Shown here in pieces: positions 55,037 through 64,000 of a stretch of 64,000 nucleotides of DNA. How positions within the stretch are numbered: the stretch's first letter is position 1; the number at the start of each line of letters is the position of its first letter. Source of the DNA: Rehmannia glutinosa (lineage: Eukaryota; Streptophyta; Magnoliopsida; Lamiales; Orobanchaceae); the NCBI GenBank assembly GCA_016081115.2, contig CM071926.1, positions 10,987,971 to 11,051,970 of the forward strand, read 5' to 3'. The position numbers were made by a program, and so were the translations under genes. The notes beneath the pieces are model-generated. The model saw nothing but the letters and a program-made list of their open reading frames with translations. It was not told the DNA's origin and made no database searches.

Positions 55037-58000
55037 GTTTTCCTTTGTGCGAATTTTTTTCTCTTTGTTTTTCTTTTTCGTGTCTTCTTCTTTAGATCCG
55101 ATCATTTTGACAACAGATTTGGCCAATTTGATTTTAGATATGGTCCTTTAATTTGGTGGTTGATCGGTTGCGAGGGGTGGTTTCTCATGGCTTACCATTG
55201 AAGAAAATAAATAATGGAGTTGGATCGGGGTGTAATGATGAGAAAAAGAAGAGATTGTCACAAAAGGTGGAACTGTTAGACATTTTGTGGAGTTTTAGTT
55301 TAACAAAACTTCTCTTTGTTCTTTTTTTTTTAATTCCTATATATTTTCACTTTGGTATGTATTTTTTCCCGTTGTTGTAGCTTGTTTTGTCTTGGGAACA
55401 TTGAATAGTGATGTGGAATTGAATTAGTCTAGCCAATTCCCTATTTGGTTCTTCTTGTAGCCAATGTAGTGGCTCCATTGTATCATTGGAAGTTTGGTTG
55501 AGTTTCATTTAAAAAAATCTGACGTTTTGGAAAAAAGAAATTGTTGGAACTTACAATAATATCCTTTAGTTTCTACATAAACTACAACATTCTCCATGAA
55601 TTTTTTTTATGTAAAATTTTCAAAATATCAACATAAAAGGATTTACTAAATTATCACCAACTATCTTAAGCATATTTACAGTCAATAAAAAAACAAAAAA
55701 TAAAATTTGAATAAAAAACACAAGAATAACTGAAATTATTTCAATTTTCCATAAATTATAAAACATGAAACCCCTAACCCCTCCCTGGAAAACTCACAAA
55801 TACCATCTGTCACGAAGAAAAATTAATTTCCACCCCATCAGGTTTTCCATTAACTACAGAAAAGGTCCAAGCTATAAATTTCCAAATTAGATTGGGTATT
55901 TTTGTTCATACACTTCTTTTGTTATCTTAGATTCTTTTGGAATTCTGTGAGGAGTATTATCGACATTACACAAATTCCATTAGTTTTACCACAATTTCTC
56001 AAATTTCAGGGTACTTTTTATAATTTTAAAACTTAGTTGGACGTTTTTGTAATTAAATGATTGTTGAATTTAAAAGAATCTTCAATATATATATATATTT
56101 TTTTTTCAAAAAAAGGAGTCCTTCTCAAAATGACCGCATAATTAACCTTAACATCTTGTACATGTTCGTTTAAGCTTTCCCTTAGAATTCTCAACTTATA
56201 ATTGGATTTGACCTACAATAAGTCAATAAGCCTAGACAAAGGGCTGTTTCTTGTAGTGGTCAATTACAAAGTGAATGAAATGAGTTACACATATCATTAT
56301 GTATAAGTACTTGAGAATTAAACAAGTAACTAATCAAGAAAATAAAAAAAAAATTAATAATACACTTTCCAATTGGGCAAAAAAGATTTATCTGGTTCAC
56401 CCCATTTTTCAAATTTGCCCCATGTCTTTTCTTTTAAACTTTAATCATATTTCTATTTCTTTTCTTGTTATTATTTTTTTTAAAATTTGCAAAATATTTG
56501 TATTTATTGATTTTATATTTTGTATGAATAGTCCTCCTATTAGTCTTTATGTCTGGGAATTAATGAGAGGAGAGAAAAAAGGACAGGATATGGGTAGAGT
56601 GTGAGGTATGGATGATGCAATATTATTGTAGTTATTATGCCTTAGTCATATCAGGTATTAAATCTACAATCCTTTTCTACCTTCCCTTCTGCCATGCAAT
56701 TATTAGTGGGCAACAGCTCCTGCTAGGCTGCTGCTGCTTCAAACTTTGTAAAAAGTAGGACTTATATATCAGTGCCCTGAAAACCATGCAAACACCCTGA
56801 TAAATACTGTTGACAACAGATTTATCTAAACATGCTTACATTAAATCGTTTTTGCTGATTTTTATTTATTTTTAATTTTTAATTTTTTATTTTTTATTTT
56901 GATAACTCAGCTTCCACGCTTACGTTTTTCTATGTCTGTGGACAGCAGTTCCGGCCCCTTATCGCTGCCAACAAAGAAAACTACGGGATGTGCGTAGACT
57001 GCCCATTGTATTATCTAATTTATCAGTATTATCACCTTGAATACTAAATTCCAAGTTGGAAATCTCCTACTACGTGCGCTTATGGTCTACAATACAGTCG
57101 TTAGCTGCGCTGAGTTGTCTTGACACAAACCGGCCCCCGACGCTTAAATTAGTTCTAAAGGGAATTTGGGGGTGCAAGATTATAAGTATGCGCAGAAATG
57201 ATTATGAGCATGTTTGGGAACCAATTTGAAATTAACTTCTAGATATAGATGTCAATTTAGAAAAAAGAAAAAATTATATTTGGTTGTTATTTTTAAATGG
57301 ACTAGAGAATAAGCCACTTCTACAAAAATCTATTTTGGAGAAGAGCTAATTTATGAGTTTTGAATTTCATTTACGGCATTTATGCTGCATGGACATTAAA
57401 ATTCATTTCCACCAGACACTTAGGGAGTGTTTGCAAATTCTTTAAAAAAAGATTAATTTCTCAGCTTATAGTTGAAAAGTTCATTTCATAGATGGACTTA
57501 TATTATGAAAGTGCTCGTAAACATGCACCATGTATTTCTTCTACGGAGGCTTGACCCCAATGAATTAATTGGTAGCAAAAAGCATTTCTTAAATTTTTGA
57601 ACACCCAAAATAAAAGAACTTTATTAAATTTGAAAAGTTTAATCAAATAAATGGGAATTCCACTTTGTCTTGTTATGGGGTGAAAAGGGGCTTATGGAAT
57701 CAACTTTTTCTCTAGAAATGAATTAGATGGCCCATATGAACATCAATGGGATGGGACTAAATCTCATGAATTCAAATTAAACACCTATACAGTACAATAA
57801 GGATTCTGCATTAAAATTTATAGCTAGTGAGACCACTGAGTGGAATCAGACCAGCCCTAAGTACCTGCAGTACTGTTAGGTGCTATAGCAAAAGGGCCTT
57901 AAGGCTTGGTTGATTAATGACTGGACCACATTGATCACTGTAATAATGGAATATCAAGTGTTTGAGAATTATGAATTTGGATCATGATGAAAATTGGGCC

Positions 58001-58329
58001 CAAAAGGTAATCATGTAATTTGAATGATTAATAGTTTCGGCCCAACCCGGCCCCCATTGTTGGATAATTTAACTTGGATTATTGGCACAAATGCCCAATA
58101 TTCCGGAAAAAATGACATTTTTTTACCCTCCCGGGATTTTTCTTGACCTTTTTAAGCTCACTTTTTTTACTATATTTTTACGCTCCTGGCAATTTTTCCG
58201 GATTTTTTTACGTTATTGTTTCATGATTGTTTCAAACATGTTTCATCTAATAAAATTTCAGTAAAATACAATTTCTCTCCCATTAAATAATTAATTTTAT
58301 ATTTGAAATCTTAACAATCAAGAAATATA
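55037..58329. other. Mostly unique AT-rich sequence without recognisable gene
   Basis: The longest stretch without a transposon signature. Open frames (55153-55380, 56299-56604, 58082-58264) are Phe/Leu-rich and look like chance. 56900-57180 is less AT-rich and varied (TCCACGCTTACG, GACGCTTAAATTAG), as expected near a gene, but I see no exon, start context or splice series. 57200-57430 has words common at MITE edges (GCATGTTTGGGAACC, AGGGAGTGTTTGCAAATTC) without readable partners. Confidence 0.4.
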
Positions 58330-58785
58330 CATATAAAACAAAACATATTGAAAGAAAAAAAAACATTGAAAATAATATAAAAATAACACATGAATAGAAA
58401 AACACATTTCAATTTTTGTTCCAATGCATTGAAAACTATATAGAAACAACCCAGAAACAGCAGAAACAATATAGAAAATACCACATGAACAAAAATATCT
58501 TAAATATAGGTAAACACTGCATTGAAACATCGAAAAGTATATTAAAACAACAAATAAACATCAAAACAACATTAAAAACAGTATAGAAACATCCTAGAAA
58601 CAACATAAACACTATAAAAAACATCATATCAATAAAAAGAGTTTAAAATAGGTAAAAACTGCATTAAGACATTTAAAACAACATAGAAACAACAAAGAAA
58701 CATCATAACAATATTAAAAACATTATAGAAAACAACCCTGAAACAACAGAAATAATATATAAAACAACACATGAACAGAAAAATA
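58330..58785. repeat. ~142-bp A-rich tandem array
   Basis: Units begin near 58431, 58572 and 58713 with TTGAAAACTATATAGAAACA-type words, then CATGAACAGAAAAA and a shared GGTAAACACTGCATT segment. The first and last units are partial, about three copies in all. It directly abuts the truncated outer end of the element G 3' LTR. Cys/Phe-rich open frames on the - strand (58318-58877) are by-products. Confidence 0.75.
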
Positions 58786-61134
58786 AATAAATTTGTGAAC
58801 CCCACAAGTATTTTCAACAACCACAATAGTAACATTAGGCACATAATCTCAACATGTTTCTTCAATATTAAATCCAACTAAAGTTTCAAAACCAATCCAT
58901 GCAATTATATGGGTTCAATTCCTAATATAATCTATTCCCCCTCCCGGGTGATAAATAAACAGTAGATTAATAACAATTGTAGATCTCCAGATACGTTACA
59001 ACTATTATTAACTCCCAAAAGATTTATGAATTGAATGACTCTCCACAAACAGTTGTAGGTCTCCTAACTCGTTACACCTGTTTATGTCTGAATTCGATTT
59101 TCGTCTTTGTTAGAACTCATCTCCTGAATCTAGCACTAACAAATATGACATGCAAATTATTCTCGGCCAAATAATAAGCAATTAAGAATAAGCACTTGAA
59201 TCCATAAAATAGAAACATGAATCAATTAAGAAAATAATTAATCAAGATTTAACACGAATCCACAGTTTTGATTATGCCCCTAAGATCCGAAAGATTAGCC
59301 AAATATTGATAACAAACTCATAGACAAATTCAAGATCAACATTATGACATCGTTTAAGTACAGACAAGAGATCTAGACATAGAAAGAAAACCCCTTCTTG
59401 TCAGGATGGATTCCCCTCCTAAGCCTTCAAAGCTCTTGTGCTCCCGTAGATGCGAAAGGCCTTGTGATGTTCTTCGCGACCTAGCCTTCTTCTCTCAAAA
59501 GACTTTGAATCTTGTGCTCCCATATGAAGTGATGATTTTTCGTGCAAGCCTTGGGTTCCTTTTATAGATGCTTGGAGACATCACTTGTAGAGCTGGAATT
59601 AGGGCTGTGCACGGGACTTGGAGATTACTGAAACCGAACCGATATCCGGACCGAAAGATCTTCGAACCGAAAATATCCGTTGACTTTCTGACTTTCCCCG
59701 AACCGTACCGTACCAAAAATATTTATGGTACGGTTCTGGAGATTTTTCAAATACTCGTACCAAGAATCGTACCGAACCACTCCGAACCGAGGACCCGAAG
59801 CTAGAACCGATTTTAAAGATTTTATATAAATACATATACATTATTTCTATGTTGTTTTTATTTTGATATTGAATTAACTACAAACTATTTGAAATTAAAT
59901 TGAATATAAAGCACATTTTTGAAAAAACCATAATACTGAAACTATTATGAATTTTAAAAAACTTTGATATTAATAATAGAATAAATCATTTGAAATTGAA
60001 ATTAGTTAAATGATTTGTAAAGTGCACTTAAAAGAGAAACACAAGTAATAGTACCATATTATAACAATATAAAAAAGTTCATATTTTAATTTGTTACCAC
60101 ATCACATAAATCATAAATATAATTTTATTGATTATGTTAAGTTGTTAAGTATGAGACATTGAGATTATAAATTTATACAAGTTTTTATTTCATGTTAATT
60201 TATAAAAATTATTAGTTAATTACATTTGTTCTATTGTCAATAGAAGGACAATTGCCCAAATAATAGACTATTATTGTATTATAGAGTTTATTAAATTTAG
60301 AATTTTGGATTGTGTTACCTATTATAGTTTTAGTTTTTTTATTTTGAGACTACGCTAAAAAGAGACTAGAACACTAGAAGTATATCCGTTTGGTGATTTT
60401 TATATTGATTTTTTTCTTTTTTTTTCCGAATTTGTATGTTTTATTTATGGCTAATCTCCGAATCTCCGTCCCGAACCGAACCGTACCATACTGTTCCATT
60501 AGAACCGAATCTCTATCCCGAACTTTCGGTACGGTTCGGGACGTAGATTTTTTTCTATGGTTCGGTTCTGGAGATTTATTTTTAGAATCTCCGAAATTCG
60601 GGACGGTTCTAGAGATTTCTAAATCTCTGAACCATCCCATACCGTGCACATCCCTAGTTGGAACGGGAAAAGAACCCCGAAAAATTGCATTGGCAGAGTC
60701 CCACACGGCCTGACCATGTGACACCATACGGTCGTGTGGATTTTTGCCCAATACCACATGCCCATGTGGGCCTACACGGTCTGGCCGTGCGGCTTGGTTC
60801 CGTCCCCTGTTTTCTTCCTCTTTTCCACATGGTTGTGCCACTTCACACGGTTATTTTCACACGGCCATGTGACACCACACGATCCGGCCGTGTGAAGTGT
60901 TTTTGTCCATTTTCTTCATCGTTTTGATCTTCTCTTCGCATTTGCCAGTCCTATCCGGGCTTTCCAACTGATATTTCTTCGTTTAAATCTCAATTTCCTA
61001 TAAAAAGTTACAAGAATACGCAGTATCATGCACTTCTAAGGAAACCAAGTAAAAACACACTAAATATGCGTGCAAATTCATCAAATATATATCATTTCAA
61101 GCCCCTAAAATGCATGTATATTTTACACACATCA
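58786..61134 (-). repeat. 3' LTR of element G, outer end truncated, carrying a hAT insertion
   Basis: On the - strand it starts TGATGTGTGTAAAATATACA at 61134. It is homologous to 22735-23972 and to 63405-64000. The outer ~180 bp present at 63229-63404 in the 5' LTR are missing and replaced by the 142-bp array. The 1057-bp hAT element at 59600-60656 is absent from the element D LTRs. It contains the CACACGG/CCGTGTG cluster at 60697-60900. Confidence 0.85.
59600..60656. mobile_element. Non-autonomous hAT element in the LTR of element G
   Basis: Terminal TAGGGCTGTGCACGG and CCGTGCACATCCCTA (14 of 15 matching inverted), flanked by GCTGGAAT (59592-59599) and GTTGGAAC (60657-60664), 6 of 8 identical. 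Both ends carry clusters of CCGAACCGTACC or its reverse, the subterminal repeats usual for hAT transposase binding. The middle is AT-rich and non-coding; open frames over the ends are by-products. Confidence 0.85.
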
Positions 61135-61152
61135 AAATCCCCCAAACTTAAA
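61135..61152 (-). promoter_or_regulatory. Polypurine tract of element G
   Basis: On the - strand TTTAAGTTTGGGGGATTT ends at the LTR start TGATGTG. Confidence 0.82.
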
Positions 61153-63202
61153 GCATTGCTCGTCCTCGGGAAAATTAAGAAAAAAATAATATCAAGGGGT
61201 AAAAAGAACACACAAGAACATTATGAACATTAAATAGCATTTGACTCCATACTTAAGAAAACCATGTAATTCATAATCAAAAAATCATCATTCATAAACT
61301 CGGCATAGTAAATGCTCTTTTTGGGTACTCGACATCGCGACTCACAAGTAAATAGTGTATCACTCGGCTCTCAGAAGTGTATGGATAGTGTTTATGCTCA
61401 AATTCAATTCAGTGAAAGTAGAACTACCATAGGCTGACAAATCGTCTAACATCTCAACCACTTTTGTGTGCGCAATCTAAGAATCAAAAAGGACTTTTAT
61501 TAGGTTGTAATGTAGGCTTTTTGGTAAGGGTAGGGAAAATTTGGATTAAGTGACTTGACTTGAGCAAATAGAATTTAAGTGCACAGACTTGCAATTCACC
61601 AACCCAATTTCATCTAAAAATCATTCTTAAGATATTTTGTTTTTTCAACTCGACTGCACCCATATTTACCCTTTTTCATTCCTAGGCCTTTTTGCCTTCT
61701 TTTCTGTTTCTTTAGCCTCAAACTCTCTTTTTTTTTTTTCAAAATTTTCAGAATTTTTTTTCTTTTTTTCTTTCTTGCTCGATTTTCTCTCTTCAGTTTT
61801 TCAGAGATTTTCTTTCTTTCGAGCTTCATACATTCTTCATTCACCTAGATACTGCTCATCCTTCTTTCTTTTGCCAACTTCCTCTCTTTTTTTTCATAAA
61901 ATTTTTACCACATCTCCCCAAACTTGTTCATTTTCTATAAGCTTAAAAAATTTCAGGGATAAAATTATTTTGGAATTTTAAAGATCAATGTGCCTAACAA
62001 TAAAAAGTTTTGGCTCAAAATTGGCTGACTAGGGAATCATGAGTTCGTAGGTAGGCTTTTTAGGCTAAGTAGGCAAAAACAAAGACGGCCTTAAATCATT
62101 TTCAAAATTGAACACACACATGGTTTTGATGAAGATACTAGAGCAAGTTCTAGAGTTATATCAATCATGAATGACACACTCAAAAAAGAAAATAAGTCTG
62201 CATAATATAAAGCAGTTATAGGCACAAAAGCTCACTGGCTTATATTTCGCAACATGCTCAAATACCCAATTTTCTCAACTAATGCTAAATAAATAAATGA
62301 CATCTTCTCAACAATTCATCACATTATTTCCAAAAGTATGTTATCTCATTCCATAAGATGCTCATAGTAAAATCATACAGAAGCTGGGCATATTTGAAAA
62401 CCGTGATTAAAAATTACACACAAAATCAATTAAACGTGCTAAAGCGAAAACGTGCAAAAATAAAAAATAAAAAAAAGTCGATTTTTTAAAAAAAAATCGG
62501 AAATTTTAATGCAAAAATGCTCTACATGCAATCCTATATCCAATGCCAAATGCAAGAAAGTACTAAATTACGCATTCTTGACAACTCCCAAACTTAAAAT
62601 ATGCTTCGTCTCGAACATATGAGAAAATTATCAAAAGAAAGAGGAATGCATAAAGAGTACTTAACTGGATCATTCCGGTGAAGTCGGGAAGCTCGTCATC
62701 AAATTTGAAATTGGAGAACCAGATCGTACGGTCGGGTCGTATGCGTCTGTCTTTTTTTTTCATTTTTTTTCATTTTTTTCGTTTTTTTAACTCCGGAGTT
62801 TGTCGCAACATCTCTTGGGTTGCCTCCCACAAAGCGCTAAGTTTTACGTCTTTAGCCAGACTTCAGATTTCTAACATCACTATCGTTGAACTGTGTCGGT
62901 TGAAATCCTTGAGCCCTTATATTCTGTACCATCCATCAAACGAATGGCGTTGCACTGTTTTCTCGGATTAAGTTCGATATCGCTGGGAATTTGCCCTTTT
63001 GATGTTGGCCTCCTACTGCAGTTGCGATTTGGGCTACTTGTATCCCCAAAGATTCCAGTCTCACATTCAACAAAAACAAAGTTAGAAACGAAGAATCGAA
63101 AATAAAATAAAAAAATCGAAAAAAGAAAAAAATATATTTACAAAAAGAAAATACTTCAACTAAGATTAAACTACTTATTACTATATCTAAGTAGAATCCA
63201 TC
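61153..63202 (-). other. Non-coding interior of element G
   Basis: There is no coding sequence I can name. 61660-61900 is pyrimidine-rich on the + strand, hence purine-rich in sense, and matches in position the tract of element D (22195-22400). 62575-62620 carries the GTTTGGGAGTTGTCAAGAAT phrase also seen at 21430-21455. Toward the PBS, the - strand has AGCGCTTTGTGGGAGGCAAC (62822-62845), an Athila post-pol phrase, so the element looks like a deletion derivative joining the 5' leader to post-pol sequence. Confidence 0.65.
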
Positions 63203-63226
63203 AATCCCCAGCAACAGCGCCAAAAA
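63203..63226 (-). promoter_or_regulatory. PBS of element G
   Basis: On the - strand AGTTTTTGGCGCTGTTGCTG continues GGGATTGATGG, two bases after the 5' LTR end. Compare TTTTTGGCGCCATTGGCGGG in element D. Confidence 0.8.
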
Positions 63227-63228
63227 CT

Positions 63229-64000
63229 TGTTCGCCAAAAATATTTTGGATCATACAACTGCAGGTGTACGGTGTAGTTTATAGATTAATGGCAAGCAAT
63301 TGATATGTGAAACACTTAGTCTATAATAACATCGCATTCTAATTTTATTGAAGCGACCGAATATCCAATTTTATTAAAAATCGAACATAACAAGAAAAAT
63401 AAATAAAATTGCCCCCACAAGTATTTTCAACAACCACATGAGCAACCTTAGGCACACAATCTCAACATGTTTCTTCAATATTAAATCCAATTAAAGTTTC
63501 AAAACCAATTCATGCAATTATAGGATTCAATTACTAAGATAGTCTATTCTCCCTCCCGGGTGATAAGTAAACAATGGATTAATAAAAATTGTAGATCTCC
63601 CGATACGTTACAACTATTATTAACTCCCAAAAGATTTATGAATTGAATGACTCCCCACAAACAGTTGTAGGTCTCCCAACTCGTTATACCCGTTTATGTT
63701 TGAATTCGATTTTCGTCTTTGTTAGAACTCATCTCCCGAATCTAGCACTAACAAATATGACATGCAAATTATTCCCGGCCAAATAATAAGCAATTAAGAA
63801 TAAGCACTCGAATCCATAAAATAGAAAACATGAATCAATTAAGAAAACAATTAATCAAGATTTAACATGAATCCAAAGTTTTGATTATGCCCCTAAGATT
63901 CGAAAGATTAGCCAAACATTGATAACAAATTCATAGACAAATTCAAAATCAATATTATGACATCGTTTAAGTACAGACAAGAGATCTAGACATAGAAAGA
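63229..64000 (-). repeat. 5' LTR of element G, truncated by the window
   Basis: It starts TGTTCGCCAAAAAT in + view and matches 58786-59390 from ATAAATAAA through AGACATAGAAAGA at the last base. The rest of the LTR lies beyond the window. Confidence 0.85.

Larger units (their letters stand above)
58786..64000 (-). mobile_element. Athila-like non-autonomous Ty3/gypsy element G, 5' LTR cut by window end
   Basis: Same family as element D, opposite orientation: 3' LTR 58786-61134, polypurine tract, ~2.1-kb non-coding interior, GGCGC-type PBS and 5' LTR from 63229 to the window end. The interior lacks gag, protease, RT and integrase. It contains GTGGGAGGCAACCC, a phrase typical of the region after pol in Athila elements. 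Confidence 0.85.

Noticed and set aside
54893..55380. Phe/Leu-rich frames that look like membrane proteins
   Set aside because: T-rich sequence encodes Phe/Leu by composition; the first overlaps the Tourist-like MITE.
58318..58877. Three Cys/Phe-rich open frames on the - strand
   Set aside because: They follow the 142-bp repeat units and have no protein features.
59495..60927. Several open frames of 73-155 codons
   Set aside because: They cover the hAT ends and the CACACGG cluster; they match no domain and arise from repeated words.
61614..61981. Lys/Glu-rich (-) and Phe-rich (+) open frames
   Set aside because: Same purine-rich tract in element G; no domain and not shared as protein with D.

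Overview
This window looks like a transposon-dense, AT-rich part of a flowering-plant nuclear genome, probably a eudicot. It shows Ty1/copia elements with Sirevirus-type gag, pol and extra 3' ORFs, Athila-like Ty3/gypsy derivatives, hAT and Tourist-type MITEs, and an integrated caulimovirid-like sequence. I found no host protein-coding gene, rRNA or tRNA gene. Every recognisable coding piece belongs to a mobile element or a virus-derived sequence, and nearly all carry stops or frameshifts.

Layout. (A) 1-~7363, + strand: the 3' part of a Sirevirus-like copia element with integrase, RT, RNase H, a long extra 3' ORF split by a small hAT MITE, and the 3' LTR. (B) 7532-17180, - strand: a copia element with both LTRs and a perfect 5-bp target duplication (AATTC). 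Two Sirevirus solo LTRs of opposite orientation sit inside it, at 11574-13050 (in the integrase) and 13815-15272 (in the gag zinc knuckle). 17181-18754 is anonymous. 18760-24100 is a ~45-bp minisatellite cut by (D), a non-autonomous Athila-like element at 19410-23972 (target duplication ATAAC). (E) 25550-39706, + strand: a boundary-complete 14.2-kb Sirevirus (target duplication TATAC) with gag-pol and a roughly 4.5-kb env-like 3' region. Short pieces at 24101-25549, 39712-40156 and 52923-53330 look like one older - strand gypsy element that E and F broke apart.

(F) 40157-52917, - strand: a copia element (target duplication GTCCA) whose gag, PBS and 5'-LTR edge are replaced by a 6-kb block. 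That block has inverted-repeat ends (45806-46042 and 51546-51777) around a degraded caulimovirid-like pararetrovirus. The viral part keeps an initiator-Met PBS, a small coiled-coil ORF, a coat-protein-like ORF, RT/RNase H, an unassigned downstream ORF, an as-1/TATA promoter and a poly(A) signal. 52918-58329 is mostly unique AT-rich sequence with one hAT and one Tourist MITE. 58330-58785 is a ~142-bp A-rich tandem array abutting (G), 58786-64000, a second Athila-like non-autonomous element on the - strand. Its 3' LTR carries a 1.06-kb hAT element, and its 5' LTR runs off the window.

The relative order can be read from nesting: the old gypsy and minisatellite came first, then copia B/F and Athila D, then the solo LTRs and E, then the MITEs. 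The coordinates and duplications are read from the sequence. Family names come from recognised motifs, and no database search was possible.
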